DNA of 52,872 nucleotides from Balamuthia mandrillaris (GCA_031835245.1 JAVKOQ010000350.1:1-52872); one strand, 5' to 3'; counted from the first letter of the stretch, positions 1 through 12,440 are shown. Notes: generated from the letters alone by a model not told the origin. Translations and numbers: made by a program.

Positions 1-1
1 C

Positions 2-2162
2 TCATTCCTCTACGCTATCCACAAATACTTGTTGTTTATCTTCTCCCTCGTGGAAAGTGTTGAGAATGATGCCTCCACCAAGAGCATGTAGCCCGTCCCT
101 CAACACGAACCGTCCAAGCTTCTGGCATCTCTCGAACAAGTCCAAAGCAACGGGTTTGGGCAAGGTGAAGCGAATCCAAGCCATATCGCCCTTTTGTATT
201 TGCTTTGCTTCCCCATCCTCTCTTCTCTTGTTCAGCATGGCGTACCGGCCCAAAGGATACAACTTTTCTTCAAAAACAGTTTGAAACCAACGGGAGTATT
301 CAGCATCCTTCTCTTTCAACATCTCCTTGCACACTAAGTGTCTAGCTCTCAGAATAGTAATAACCTACAAAAAATAAGAGTTAGCAATAAGACAAAGCAG
401 AGAGCAGGCAGCGCTAGAAACCTCTTCAATCCGAACAGGAACTTGGGCGTTGTGAACATGCAACGTTGGGGTGTAACCCGCCATTACTTTTCCAATGGGG
501 TTGAACAAGAATACTTGGGCGGTGAAGGAAGAGCAGGGATAGAGCGGAGCGTTTTTCTTTCTCTCCTTGCGAACTTCTTCCTTCTGCACCGTAGAGAGGC
601 GGAACCATCTCCGCTTATCATCTTTGGTTTCCGCGATAGAACGAGTGACCTGCTCCTTGGTCATGAAGGATGTGATGAGGCCCAATCTCCTTGGTAAGCA
701 GCTCTTGGTATTCACTCCGCGGAGGTTAAGAGCGATGTAGTCTCCGGGCAAGCCGTACTGTACCTCCTCCTTTGGAATGGCCAAATGGAGCGACCTTGCT
801 TGCGTTACTACTCCCACTGTTGAACAATATGAAGCGTTAGAAGATTAGAAGGAAACAATGAGAGATATAAGAAAAAGACAGGTACCAGGAGAGATTTTAA
901 CGTATTGTCCAGTTTGGATGACGCCCTGAAGGATGGTTCCAACAACGACAGCGCCCACACCTTTCACGGAGAACGTTTGATCGATGGTGATACGCAAGGG
1001 CTTGTGGAGAAGCCTGTTTGGCATTTGGAGGGTGCCCAACAACTGGGCCAGCGTTGGTCCTTGCCACCAATTCATTTTGAGACTTGGATAGACCAAGTTC
1101 TCTCCTTCTTTTCCTGAACGAAAAGTAAGCAAATGAGAAACCGCCAAAGGCAAAAAACTAAAACAAAAGACCGGGGAATGGAGTACCCGAAGTAGGCACG
1201 AAGCGAACAGCGGCAGCGGAGAACCCAGCCTTAGTAATGAGGGCAGAGACCGCCGTTTTGGTCTCTTCAAATGTTTGTTGAGAGTAAGGCTCAGGGTGGG
1301 TTCTCTCCATCTGATTGACAGCCACCAGCAAGGCCTTTATGCCGGCCACCTTGCAGATTCTCAACTGGTTCAGGATGGTTTTTTGATCGCAATCCTCATT
1401 TGCTGGGTACACAACCATCAGTGCATGATCCGCCTATTTGTGATGTCGCGTAAATACGTCTCTCACAGTATGTCTCTTTTGGTGTTTTGGTTTTGGATTA
1501 CGCACCTGAGAGACTCCGCTGATAAAGTTTTTGGCGAAGGAGGGGTGGCCAGGCACGTTGATCAAAGTGAGGAAGCGAGAGGGAAGCTGCATTCTCACCC
1601 GGCCCACATCTACCGTCTTCAATGGCGTCAAGTTCCTTCCGTGTGACTCCACCAGCCATGCGTATTTCATGTCGGCTGTGTTTTAAAAGAGGTCAAGAAA
1701 GAAGAAAGACGAAGAACTGGGAAAGAAAAGAAACGTACAGTGTCCTTTCTCGCTAGCAATTTGCTCCATTTTCTCAAAATCACGTGCGGTAAAGTCGTTG
1801 TGCTGGAGGAGCATGTGGCCCATCAAAGTAGTCTTTCCGGTGGAGTAAGGGCCGATGACGGCCACGTTGAGGTGAGGCTTCCGGCCGTAAACATCTCTGT
1901 CGACGGATAAGTCCTTCCACCTACGATTTACCATGCGGAGGACGTTGATTTGCTCCTTGGGCACTTGGGCAAAGATATGAACCACCAACTCGTCTGGCAA
2001 CAAGCTGAACCAGTCATCTATGTTTGAAGAGCGAGGAATGGTGGTGCAGTCCTCCTTTTGCTTCAGCTTTTTCATGAGTTGCAGTTCTTCAATAGTTGGT
2101 CCGTGTGTTTCGTCCTTCATTTGTCTGATTGCATCTACTGGGAAGGTCACGGCAAGAGCCAT
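2..2162 (-). CDS. F-box protein fused to an EF-1alpha/EF-Tu-like translational GTPase
   Basis: Six exons (2162-1739, 1675-1506, 1433-1187, 1113-886, 816-422, 364-2) total 1827 nt, one frame, 608 aa. Residues about 51-93 form an F-box (WFSLLPDELVVHIF, then NRRWKDLS). An EF-1alpha-like G domain follows: P-loop GPYSTGKT at 104-111, switch II NVPGHPSF in place of DxPGH, and NQME in place of NKxD. Beta-barrel domains 2 and 3 follow, ending in the EF-1alpha-like LGRFVLRD. F-boxes dock substrates onto Skp1-Cullin1 ligases; EF-1alpha-type GTPases bind aminoacyl-tRNA or ribosomes. The combined role is unknown: it could link ubiquitination to translation, or use the GTPase as a regulatory or substrate arm. 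The altered G motifs suggest weak or changed nucleotide use. The start at 2162 is the first ATG ahead of the F-box; an upstream 5'UTR intron ending just before it (acceptor near 2165) is possible. The gene is divergent from STI1. Confidence 0.85.
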
Positions 2163-2588
2163 GTCTGAGTAAAGATAAAAGAGTGTTTCCTTCCACTTGG
2201 TGTGACGAAGCAAAAGAAGAGACAACAGCGAGGGGAGGCCTCTATTTGGCTGTTTTTTTCTTCCCTTTTTGCGTTCCGATAAATTTCCACGAGCCACTTC
2301 GCCGAAGCGTTACCAGCTCTAAACAATTTCACGACGACATGGTACTTTCGAAATATCGTTGAAAACCGATTTCTTGAAAAGCGGATGAAATTCGATGGAC
2401 TGAGAAATTCGGAAAGCGGAGAATTTTGTTATTTTGTGCGGACAATACAAAAAAAAAAAAAACAGAGGTGCGCTTGACGGTAGCGGGGAGAGGGAGAGGG
2501 AAAGAGCGCTTTTTTTTTTTGTGAGACACAACGCGCTACACACACACACACATCTGCCTGCAAACAGCAACGCAGCTGACGCTACACA
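2163..2588. promoter_or_regulatory. Divergent intergenic region between the F-box GTPase and STI1 genes
   Basis: About 425 bp separate two start codons that point away from each other, so this must hold both 5'UTRs and promoters. It contains poly-A/poly-T runs (about 2449-2462 and 2511-2521) and a short CA repeat near 2540-2550. A possible 5'UTR intron of the minus gene lies at its left side. No TATA box or other named element is convincing. Confidence 0.5.
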
Positions 2589-5078
2589 ATGGACGCTAGT
2601 GCAAAGGTATGTTGGGTTTTATTTTTGACACGCCTGGGTGATGATGATGGTGATACATCGCTGGGAGTGACATAACACCTGCAGCTGCTACCCGTTTTTT
2701 AAACCTCCTCTCTTTCTCGTCGTACGTCCATTATTTACCGATATCTTTGATTTACCAATAGGCGTTGGAAGAGAAGAACAATGGTAACGCGGCCATGTCC
2801 GCTGGAGACTTCCAAAAGGCAGTGGAGTGCTACACAAGAGCCATTGAGCTGGACCCTAACAACTACGTGCTCTACAGCAACCGCTCCGCCGCTTATGCCA
2901 GCCTCGAAAAGTACGCGGAGGCCCTCACCGATGCGGACCAGACCATCTCCCTGAAGCCCGATTGGGGCAAAGGCTACTCTCGCAAGGGAACCGCCCTCTG
3001 CTACCTCAACAAGTTCTCCGAGGCCAGAGAGGCCTATCAGGAAGGTCTCGCCAAGGAGCCTGGCAACGAACTGCTGTTGAAGGGATTGGACGAGGTGGAA
3101 GCCAGGCAGAGGGAGAGAGCCGAGAGGAGTATTGGAGGCATGTTTGCACAACTCTTTGGACCTGATATGTGGGCCAAACTCAAATTAAACCCCTCCACAA
3201 ATAAGTACTTGGACGACCCTGCCTTTGTCAGTCTGCTCAACTCGTTCCAGAGGGACCCCTCCACCATTCAACGGTACCTTTCTTGTTCTCTTGCTCACTC
3301 ACTCACATACACACACACTCTGTTCTAATTTGTTCTCACTTGTTGTGTCTGCAAAAAAGACACTTGCAGGATCCACGGGTTGCTAACGTGCTTGGCGTTC
3401 TGATGGGTATCGGCACTCCTGGAGCTGTACGTCAAATTACTGTACGCCTGTTCATCGAGCGGATTGTATTTATTCCTTTTTTTTTTCTCGTGGTTGTATT
3501 GATGTTCAACAGGACCAAGGAGAGCCCATGGAGGAAGAGAAGGAAGAACCCCGCAGAGAAGAGAAGAAGGAAGAGAAGAAACCAGAAACAAAGAAAGTGG
3601 AAGAGCCGTCCACAGCTGATCTTAATCTTGAACAACAGCAGGCACTAGAAGAAAAGAATAAGGGTAACGAGGCTTACAAGAAAAAGAACTTTGAAGAAGC
3701 TATCGAACATTACACAAAAGCAATGGAACTTGACCCCACAAGCATGGTCTATCAAACTAACATTGCCGGTACTCTCTTTTCTCTTTTATTCTTTGGAGAA
3801 TTTTTTTAACTCAATTCCATCCCTCTTTTGATTTTCAAAGCTGTTTACTTTGAGATGGGTAAATACGAGGACTGTATAAAGCATTGCAGAGACGCTATTG
3901 ATACCGGTAGAGCCAACAAAGCTGATTATCGGATTATTGCCAAGTACGAAATTTTCTTCTGCATTTAATCTCTTCAGTTCTAACTGTTTCATCCAGAGCG
4001 TTTGCCCGAATTGGTAATGCCTGCATGAAGTTGCAAGACTACAGCGAGGCCGTCAATGCTTACTCTAGCTCTCTCACCGAGTACAGAACAAAAGAAACTT
4101 TGAAGGCTCTAAAACAGGTAATCTCTCCCCTCTCCCCTCTCTTCTCTCTTTCGCATTACTTTTTTTGTGAAGTCTACAGCCTATGATTAGAACGTACTCT
4201 CTATGAATTCACCATGATTCATAAATCACAAAAATCACAATCTTTCGCATGAGGCTTTCTTGTTAATTTAATGATCAAATGCTCAATGCTCTCCCTCCCT
4301 CTCACTCGCTCGGCTTTGTTTTTATGGGTTTAACTGTTTTTATTTTTTTATTTTGTAGGCTGAAGCTTTGAAGAAAGAAAAGGAGGACAGAGAGTATTTG
4401 AGCGAAGAGAAGTCAAAGGAAGAGAAAGACAAGGGCAACGAAGCGTTCCGCAACGGCGACATCCCTAATGCCATCCACCACTACACTGAAGCCATCCGAA
4501 GGAACCCCACTGACCACACACTGTACAGCAACCGTGCGGCATGCTATACTAAGCTCGGAGAGTATCCTCTCGGCTTGAAAGACTGTGATAAGTGCATCGA
4601 ACTCGATCCTACTTTCGGTTTGTATTTTCGCTCTGTTTCCTCTTTAACATCTCTTTCTTTCTTCCTTTCTTTTTTTTGCTTTCAAAAATAACAAGCAACA
4701 ATAATTAAAAAAAAAAAAACAGTGAAGGGATACACGAGAAAGGGACACATTCAGTTCTTCATGAAGCAGTATCACAAGTGCTTAGAGACTTATGATCAAG
4801 GCCTCAAGCTGGACCCCGAAAACGAGGAGCTCGTGGAGGGTATCAAGCGCACCATCGCCGCCATCAACGAGCGACAATCTGGTGAAGCGGACGAGGCCTC
4901 TGTCCAACAGGCTATGTCTGACCCGGAGATCCAGGGCATCCTGCGTGACCCCATGATGCGCAAGGTGCTGAGCGATTTGCAGTCGGACCCGCGTGCTGCG
5001 CAGAACTACCTCAACGACCCTACCATCATGAACAAGATCAACAAATTGGTTGCTGCTGGTGTCATCCGAACAAAGTAA
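2589..5078 (+). CDS. STI1: STI1/Hop Hsp70-Hsp90 organizing co-chaperone
   Basis: Eight exons (2589-2606, 2762-3273, 3360-3426, 3513-3768, 3841-3943, 3997-4117, 4359-4617, 4723-5078) give 563 aa, close to yeast STI1 and human STIP1. Domain order matches Hop: N-terminal TPR1 (clamp pattern [16 protein letters not shown]), a DP1 domain ([14 protein letters not shown]), an acidic/basic linker, TPR2A and TPR2B ([18 protein letters not shown]), and a C-terminal DP2/STI1 domain ([19 protein letters not shown]). Hop bridges Hsp70 and Hsp90 through their C-terminal EEVD tails in the cytosol and passes client proteins between them. The 18-nt first exon is too short to show as an open frame; it was chosen because it supplies ATG with a good GTATG donor and keeps frame into the TPR1 exon. 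Confidence 0.97.
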
Positions 5079-5201
5079 AAGGCTAGTATGTTGAGCCCCT
5101 TCTAGTTGAATCTTGAGAAAATAGTAAGTTATTATTATGTTCAAGTTTGTTTTGTGCATATATATTTGCTTGTGTTTCTACAACCGGCAAGGGAAGTGAA
5201 G

Positions 5202-7085
5202 TCAAGAAGGAGGAAATAGCGGAGGAGGTGACACGTGGTCCAAAAGAGACCAGAGGTACATCGAATTGGTGCCTGCAACGAACAACGTCAACCCATCAAA
5301 CCATATTTTCTGCACGGCGTCCTCCAATCTCCACTTGCGCTTGCAGCCCTTCTTGAGGTCGAATACTATGACGAAGCTCCTCGTCCCTCTTTTACCGATC
5401 AATGGAGCAACCACCAGCAGCTCGCCATTCATACAAGTCTGCCACCGGTGAGGTTGAGCGTAGTCAGCAACGCCAGGGAGACGCACGCGATACAATATTT
5501 TGTGTTCCTCCTCCTCTTTTGTCTTTGCATCTTCTATCTCTGTTGCTTCGCTGATGGAAGCGGGGCCGCCATGATGGCTGTGAGGCAGAAACAGAAGCTC
5601 CCGTATGACCATGAAGCGTCCAAGCTCTCTGGTCACAAGGCGGAGGGCACGAGGGTCGAAGCAGAAGATGTGGTCATTGGGAGACATGAGTGCTGTGCTG
5701 ACGATGTCGTCCCTGTCCAAGTCGTAGAGATGGAGCAAGCCCTTGTCTGGATCCAAGAAGAAGAAGAAGCGGTCAGGATAGTCGGGATGTTGTTGATACA
5801 TCCAAGAGCAAATGGCAGTCTGCTGGAAAGGTCCTATAGCACGTCGGAGCTGCAGAAACTGCCCTGCGGTACTTTCCTTCTCCAAAAGACTTGGCTCTGC
5901 GTTCACGATCCATATGTAGGATCCAACCACAACGATCCGCTTCTCCGTTACGAACAGCCCTCGTATCAACCCACTATCACCACCAAAACCACTTCCTCCT
6001 TGTTGTCGCGATGGCTGTTGGTTTGAGGTTGAGAAGACTTTGGAGGCCAAAACTTTTTGGTTCTTGAGGTCCCACACGATCAGCTGCCAGTCTCCTTGTC
6101 GAAACTCTGGTGCCAAGCGAAACCTTGCCTCAAAACTGGTCTTGTAGTTGCTCACGGTGACCGCGATGTCGCCCCTGACAACCATCTCTTTGATGGGCAT
6201 GGTCCTTTTACAGGTTATGCTGCCGAGGAAGGATGGCTCCTGTACATTGGGGACACCTTTTCTTATTTGTTCTTTCGTCATGGGTGGATGAAACATCTCG
6301 GCGCATGTCTTCAACCGCCAGAGCAATAGGCAAGAGTCATGATGAACGCCCTCTTCGTCTCTCACGTGACTGTCGTGAAAAGCAACGACAATGCTGTTGG
6401 TCTCCTTTGAGGAACTATTTCTTCCATCTGTTGCGCTCCCGACATGCGTCACAGCGAGCTTATCAAGACCACAAAACGAGCGAACGCGGTACAATAAGGT
6501 GCCCGTTTGTAAGTCCACATACTTGAGAAAGCTCTTTGGCTTGGAGTTTCTCTCCTCTTCGGAATCGGTTCCGCCACCATGCACCACCAACCCATTCGCT
6601 ACCTATGAAACGGTTAGTGTAACACCCACATACACACACCACACAACGCACACTCACCTCAACAGAGCCAACATGCTCTGGTTTGAGTGGGAAGCGAAGG
6701 GGCCTGAGAGGAACACAACACCACAACGGCCGGACACGAAGATGTAACAGAAACCTTGCTTTGAGGCTCTTTCCTTTCGGTATGCTCTGCGATTCATGAT
6801 GCGGTGGCAACAAAAAGTCAGGAAGCGCTTTGCATAGAGGTTGCCACAGCATTGGATCTTCTGCGCATCTCTTTGGAGAAAAATGAGTACGTTCGGGACA
6901 AGAACAAAAAAAAAGCCCGATCCAGACCAGCTCACCTTCCATTGTCGGCAGACCATCACGCTGTAACACAAGTCTCGCCATTCCAAGAAGGAAAATATGT
7001 GCAGCAGGACCTCGTCGCTCAGGTGAGCGCTGTGCCCCGCGGCAGCGAGGCCATCCCACCCTTGGTGCATGCTCTGCTTCCTCAC
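5202..7085 (-). CDS. F-box protein with a large C-terminal beta-propeller-like region
   Basis: Three exons (7085-6936, 6870-6658, 6602-5202) total 588 codons, 587 aa, with frame kept. The F-box lies at the N terminus (LSDEVLLHIFSFLEW, then CRQWK, continued across intron 1 as RCAEDPMLW). After a basic stretch, about 450 residues contain repeated beta-strand patterns with Trp-Asp-Leu type endings (LIVWDLKNQKV, LLLWRLKT, LHLYDLDRDD, IVFDLKKGC, MYLWSLL), as in degenerate WD40 or PQQ-like propellers. Likely an SCF substrate receptor, with the propeller as the substrate arm. A second in-frame Met 12 nt into the frame (7073) could be the start. The substrate cannot be told. Confidence 0.8.
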
Positions 7086-7346
7086 CTCTTGGTGTCTCGT
7101 CAGTTCAGTACAGGTGTCACGTTTTTTGTCCCGGTCCTCCTCAATGTCGTCACGAAACTAACCCACCAATTAGGAATCATACAAACGAGAACCAATCGCG
7201 TTTTGCTAGAAAATTTCCGCCAATACCCTGTGGCTTTTCTCTGCTTTCTTACAGAAATTTCAACCTTGAAATCAAGAAAACTCACGCGTGCGACCCAGCA
7301 GAACTGCTGCTTGCGTTGAGGGAGAAAATCAGTAGCGGCAGAGACA

Positions 7347-8699
7347 ATGGAGGACGCTGGAGCTCCCGCCGCCTTTAGCTTTTGTGACAAAGTAGCTGAC
7401 CTGCTTGCATTAGTTCGCGTGGAGGACATCTCCCCGCCAACCATTGATAAACGGTGGTTCGTCTTCAACAGCACAACCACCGTGGAGGATGCTCTGAGAG
7501 TACGTGCACGTAATTTTTTAACTGGGAAAAAAAGATGGTTTTCATCCCCCAGAGGTGCTCACTTGTTCTTACTTGTTTTAGCTCCTGAAAGAGTATCATC
7601 TCACGGCTATTCCTGTGAAGGACGCGGTTTCTGACCTCTGCGTAGGCTTCATTGACACGCTGGACCTGGTGGGCTACCTCGTTTCGCTTTTCTCCTCCAC
7701 CAACGAGCCCCTGGAAACATTCACAATCACAGAGCTCAACCGTCTCTATGAGCGTTTTTGTCTCGAGCAAATAGGTCGTCTTGTTGGTACGTCTCATTGA
7801 GGCCCTCATTTTTTTAAACCTTCGGTTTTGATGAGTCTTCTCACCCTCTTGCGCAACGTGCAGACTTGAGCCAACGCAATCCCTTCATCCCTGTCCCCGT
7901 GGGGCAAAACCTAAGTGATACACTCTCTAACCTCAAACAGTATGCTTCCATTACCGTTCAAAGGTATGCAGTTCTTTCTGGTGGCCCTCTTTTGTGTTAT
8001 GCTTATTGTTATGCCCAAAAAACGCTTACCCTGTTATGCATGTAGGGTGCCGGTGGTCAATACAATTAGGGAAGTGGACAGAGAGAGAAAAGAGATCATC
8101 AACATAGTATCTCACAGTGCTATCCTACGAATGATCGCCTCTCACATAACTGTGTTTAGCCAGGACGCATGGAAGCCCATCTCGACGTTCTTGCCAGAGG
8201 GTCAGTTGCCAGTGTTTTCTGTACAGCCTCACACCAAAGCCATCGATGCCTTCTTCCAAATGTATCAAAGGCGCCTGCATGGCGTTGCTTTAGTCGACTC
8301 AAAGGTTCATATCTTCCTCTCTGGCTCTTTGCGTAGGAATCTAACTTGTTTGGTGAAATAGGGCCAGCTTTGTGGCAACTTGAGCTCGTCCGACCTTAGG
8401 GTACTTATTATTTCGTTGCCGTTATGTCATTTGTGGTAACAATCTGTAAAATTCAATGCAGGGGATGAGTCGAGACAAGTTTCACCTCTTGTTTTTGCCA
8501 GTAGTTGACTTCCTGAAAGAAGTGTACCGAGAAGCAGGAAAGGTTATATTTCGGCTTTCAATTGTTTGTTGAAACAAATGTCTGACATTCTTTGTGTTAA
8601 GATCATGACCCCAGTCTTGTCGGCCACTCCTAGCACCTCCCTTGAAACAGTTATCTTGCGACTTGCTGCCACCAAGTACGTTAATGTTGCTTTTGTAAA

Positions 8700-8735
<36 letters not shown>

Positions 8736-8852
8736 AAATGAATATCACAAAGAATGCATCGGCTGTATTTGGTGGACGAGAGGACGAACGAGCCCCTTCG
8801 CGTGATCTCATTGCCAGACATCATGAACATCCTTGTCACTTATTTCGTGTGA
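7347..8852 (+). CDS. CBS-domain protein with tandem CBS pairs (AMPK-gamma/SDS23-like)
   Basis: Eight exons (7347-7499, 7582-7786, 7864-7963, 8046-8304, 8362-8400, 8462-8542, 8602-8675, 8753-8852) sum to 337 codons, 336 aa. Four CBS-like units are visible. The first has ...TVEDALR|LLKEYHLTAIPV and a GFIDTLDLVGYL end; a middle pair includes AFFQMYQRRLHGVALVDSKG...SSDLRGM; the last reads IMTPVLSATPSTSLETVI...MHRLYLVDE..ISLPDIMNILV. CBS pairs bind adenine nucleotides, and this length and layout fit AMPK gamma or fungal SDS23-like proteins. Which of these applies is not resolved. The last exon is short and lies after a (CT)n-bearing intron. The gene is convergent with the lactonase gene, whose stop lies 58 bp away. 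Confidence 0.85.
8702..8730 (+). repeat. (CT)n microsatellite in the last intron of the CBS-domain gene
   Basis: About 14 uninterrupted CT units begin 26 nt after the GTACG donor. The acceptor TCACAAAG follows about 20 nt later. The pyrimidine strand is the sense strand. Confidence 0.95.
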
Positions 8853-8909
8853 TCAACAACAAAGGCTTGCTATCCTACTTCTATCTTCCCATCTAATGGT
8901 TCCATAGCA

Positions 8910-9686
8910 TCACAACCTGCTGCACTTGGCCGTAGCTTCCTTATCCACAAACCATCGCAGGTCCTCCTGCTGCGCTCCACCAACCAAACTGGCAGGCACT
9001 TCCTCCGTGCGCTCCCTCCCCTCCAAAATCCGTGCGAGGGGTTCCTGCTTGGCGCTGCCCGTGGCCACAAAGGCCACCCGCCGGGCCTGCCTGAGCAGCG
9101 GCAGGGTAAACGTGATGCGTTGGGGAGGGGGTTTGGGGGAGTCCTCCACGAACCCCACTGCCAGAGCACTTTCCTGGAGGAGAGGGTGGGAAGGAAAGAG
9201 GGAGGCGGTGTGCCCGTCTGGACCCATGCCCAGAAGGATCAGGTCGAATGAGGGGAAGGTACTTGTGGAAGAGGAGGAGATTACTTTCTGGAGGGTGTCT
9301 TGGTAGGCTTGGGCGGCTTGGGGGAGGGGAAGGGAGTGGTCCAGGGTGTAGATTTGGGAGGGAGGGAGGGGCACGTGGTCGAACAGGGCCTCCTTGCAGA
9401 GTCGGTAGTTGCTCTCGGGGTCGTCGAGGGTGACGTAGCGCTCGTCTGCGAAGAAGACGTGCCACTTGGTCCACTCCACAGCGGAGAGGAAGGGCTCTTG
9501 TATCAAGTCCTGAGCGAGCAGTTTGGGCAGGGAACCTCCAGAGAGCGCCACGGTGAACTTGCCATTGCTCTCGACGGCCTTGCGCGACACTTCAGCGACG
9601 TACTCCGCCAAAGCACGAGCGAGAGCATTTCCGTCCTCACTCACCACCACCTTGGGCGAGTCTTGTTGCTGCTGCTGCTGTTCCAT
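8910..9686 (-). CDS. PGLS: 6-phosphogluconolactonase (pentose phosphate pathway)
   Basis: Single exon. Starting at the Met at 9686 gives 258 aa, the usual size for the eukaryotic enzyme; an in-frame Met at 9794 would add 36 residues unlike the family and probably lies in the 5'UTR. The enzyme hydrolyses 6-phosphogluconolactone to 6-phosphogluconate in the cytosol, the second step of the oxidative pentose phosphate pathway. Diagnostic motifs are present in order: ALSGGSLPKLL (phosphate-binding loop), WHVFFADERYV, DPESNYRL, and DLILLGMGPDGHTASLFP with the catalytic-site His. A Gln run follows the start Met. Divergent from the TBC1D13-like gene. Confidence 0.96.
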   Translation of the reverse strand: MEQQQQQQDSPKVVVSEDGNALARALAEYVAEVSRKAVESNGKFTVALSGGSLPKLLAQDLIQEPFLSAVEWTKWHVFFADERYVTLDDPESNYRLCKEALFDHVPLPPSQIYTLDHSLPLPQAAQAYQDTLQKVISSSSTSTFPSFDLILLGMGPDGHTASLFPSHPLLQESALAVGFVEDSPKPPPQRITFTLPLLRQARRVAFVATGSAKQEPLARILEGRERTEEVPASLVGGAQQEDLRWFVDKEATAKCSRL

Positions 9687-10016
9687 CCCTTCGCTTCTCT
9701 TCTCTTCTGTGGTTCTTCTTCTGGCATTCTCTCGTGTCGTCACATGGACATCGTCCGTGTCGTCCCGAATGTAATAAATATTTTGTGCCGACATTCATAG
9801 AATAAAAAAAAACAAACAAAAAAAGGGCATTTTGGAAGGGAAAAGCACAGGCAAAAAAAGAAAGAACCACAACTGACCCTCCTGTTCTTGAACAGCAAGG
9901 CTTGGCTTGCACCGTGGGGACGAAGACAAGAGGGAGGAGGAGGGAAAGAGAATAATTAAAATTTTTTTAAAAAAATTGACGGACCACTGCTGTTTCGTTG
10001 GAAAAAGAGGACTGCA

Positions 10017-12346
10017 ATGACGGAGGTCGAGATGGATAGCGTGACCTTAAAATCTGACGTTGAGGAACCGCACAACACGGCGGGGCAGGAGGGTCCTACC
10101 AAGCAAGCTACTGCTGCTACTGTTGCGGAGAAAGAGGCTTTAGAGGAGTGGCATGTGCTGGAGCTTGACAATGTAGCAGAAGAAGAGGAGGGGACCACAA
10201 CAACAACATCTGGCAAAGATGCTGTCAACGGTGAGGTAACCCGCCAAGAAGAACCTCATGAAGAAGAACCAGTTGTTGGAGCGACATCAACCACCACCAC
10301 CACCACCATCACCACCACCACCACAAGCCCTACTGCCGCAACCAGTCCAACATCCTTTCAAGAAAGGTATTTGTTTTGATCTGTTATTCGAGTGCTTTAA
10401 ATACGTTTTTTTTTTTTTTGCTAACTTTTAAAGCCTCTGCTATTCCTTTTCGTGAAGGATACTTTTGTGTGAAGAGGTGTTGAGTGACGGAGATATGGAC
10501 AAGATCAGAACGGTTGCATTCAATGGCATTCCTGAACACCCTGGACTTCGTGCCGAGTTCTGGAAGGTACTGCCTTTCGTTATTCGTTACTTCGTGTCTT
10601 CGTTTCTACTTTCTTCTTCATTTTGTGCTTTCTCCTCTCGTCTTTTTTTCTTTCTTCTTGTGTTCTCTGCATATGAGATACTCAAGAAGCTGCCATTTTT
10701 TTTCAAAAATTAGGTGTTACTGTACTATCTGCCCCCAGAGCCCGACCGCAGAGCCGAAACCGCAGCCAAGCGCAGAAAGCTCTACCAGGAATGGGTGGAT
10801 TTGCTGGTTCTCGACCCATCCAAGTTTCGTGCAAGTGACACGAATGACCATGTACGTATTCATTCTTTCTCTCAAAAAGAAACCTATCGTTTACTCGCCT
10901 TTTACATATGACAGCCGTTAAGTTTGGGAGATGACAGTCAGTGGAACAAGTTCTTTAAGGACACAGAACTGGACAAAGAAATACAGAAGGATGTGAAACG
11001 AACCTTTCCCCATCTCCACTTTTTCAACAGCGATCTGCAGAAGGGCAGCACCAAACACTACAAAGCCATCAAGCGCATCCTCTTCATCTACGCGAAGCTG
11101 AATCCTGGCATCAATTATGTGCAAGGTTGCTCTTTCATCTTTCTATGTTGGTTGCTGCTTTGTATTTAATCTCATTTTGTTTGTTGCGCCTGCTAGGAAT
11201 GAATGAGATTCTTGGACCTATATACTATGTTATGGCCACAGATCCGGAACCAGAACACAGCGATAACGCCGAGTCTGATGCTTTCTTCTGTTTCACGAAC
11301 CTCATGAGCGAGATCCGTGATAATTTTTGCAAAACGTTGGATCGCTCTGAGACTGGCATCAATGGAAGCATGAACCGACTCAACAATCTTCTCAAACGAA
11401 GAGATCTGGAGGTGTGGCAAAGGCTAGAGGACCAACAGTTAGTCCCACAGTTTTATAGTTTTCGGTGGCTTACACTCCTCTTATCGCAAGAGTTTGAGCT
11501 ACCTGATGTGCTTCGACTGTGGGATTCGTTCTTTGCAGATACTGAACGTTTCGACTTCGTAACTTACTTTTGTTGCGCTATGATAGTGTACGCTCCATCG
11601 CTTTGCGTTCTCTTGTATTCTGGCTTCTGTGTCTTTTCTTCTCTTTTCAGTTGAACTGATTTGCTGTTTTCGTCGCGCTATAGTTGTGTAAGAGATTTGC
11701 TCATTGAAGGAAGCTTCGCTGACAATTTAAAACTTTTACAAGTATGATCAAGTGCATTTTTCTTTATCTAAGTGATATACTGACCAGTCTCTCTCTCTTC
11801 CACCTCTCTCCTCTCCTCTTTTCTCTCCATTCTAAGAATTATCCAATAAGCAGAGTAGACACAGGTGTACTGTTGAACAAAGCGTCTGAAATGAGACAAG
11901 AAGATAAACGACGACGGATAGCTTTATCTTCTGCCAATCCACATGACGAAGAAGAAGAAGAAGAAGAAGAAGAAGAAGAATCTACAGCACAATCCCCTAC
12001 CTCATCTTCTTCCTCTGCCACAGCTGCTTCTGCACACGTTTTTCCTTCATCTTCCTCCTCCGCTTCACACACTAATGATTTGCCCAAAAAGATATTGTCC
12101 AACTCCTTATCTTCCATTCCTTCATCTTCTTCTCCTTCAACGTCATCTCTCCCAAATGCTCCAACAAAGAGTTCCACTTTTCCGTCAACAACCACTGCCG
12201 CTCCTATCAACAAAAATAACAACGGCAACGGCAACAAAAGCAACAACAAAGGAAACCATTGGAACTTTTCCGCTTTTCGTGGTGGCAACTTATTTAAAGG
12301 TTTGTCCCTGAGAACATCTGGCGGTCGTTCTTCTTCAGCCACTTGA
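10017..12346 (+). CDS. TBC1D13: TBC1D13-type Rab GTPase-activating protein
   Basis: Seven exons (10017-10366, 10458-10566, 10714-10851, 10915-11125, 11197-11587, 11684-11741, 11837-12346) give 589 codons, 588 aa. A disordered acidic/Thr-rich N terminus of about 115 residues precedes the TBC domain. The dual-finger catalytic residues are present: Arg in IQKDVKRTFPHL and Gln in NPGINYVQGMNEI. Long blocks resemble human TBC1D13 (RILFIYAKLNPG, DAFFCFTNLMSEIRDNF, FRWLTLLLSQEF, RLWDSFFAD). TBC1D13 stimulates GTP hydrolysis on Rab35 in animals; the substrate here is inferred only at family level. The last exon adds about 150 residues of Glu, Ser and Asn runs not found in the animal protein. Confidence 0.95.
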
Positions 12347-12440
12347 AAGCCAAAAATTTCTCTCTATCCTCCCAAAAAAGTTGCAGCCCGTGTTTGTTTT
12401 GTTTTTGTTTCGGATGATCTATTTTGTTGTTTATAGAGGA

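Noticed and set aside
5235-6026. 263-codon plus-strand frame
   Set aside because: Antisense of the propeller-like F-box protein; no domain and no splice support.
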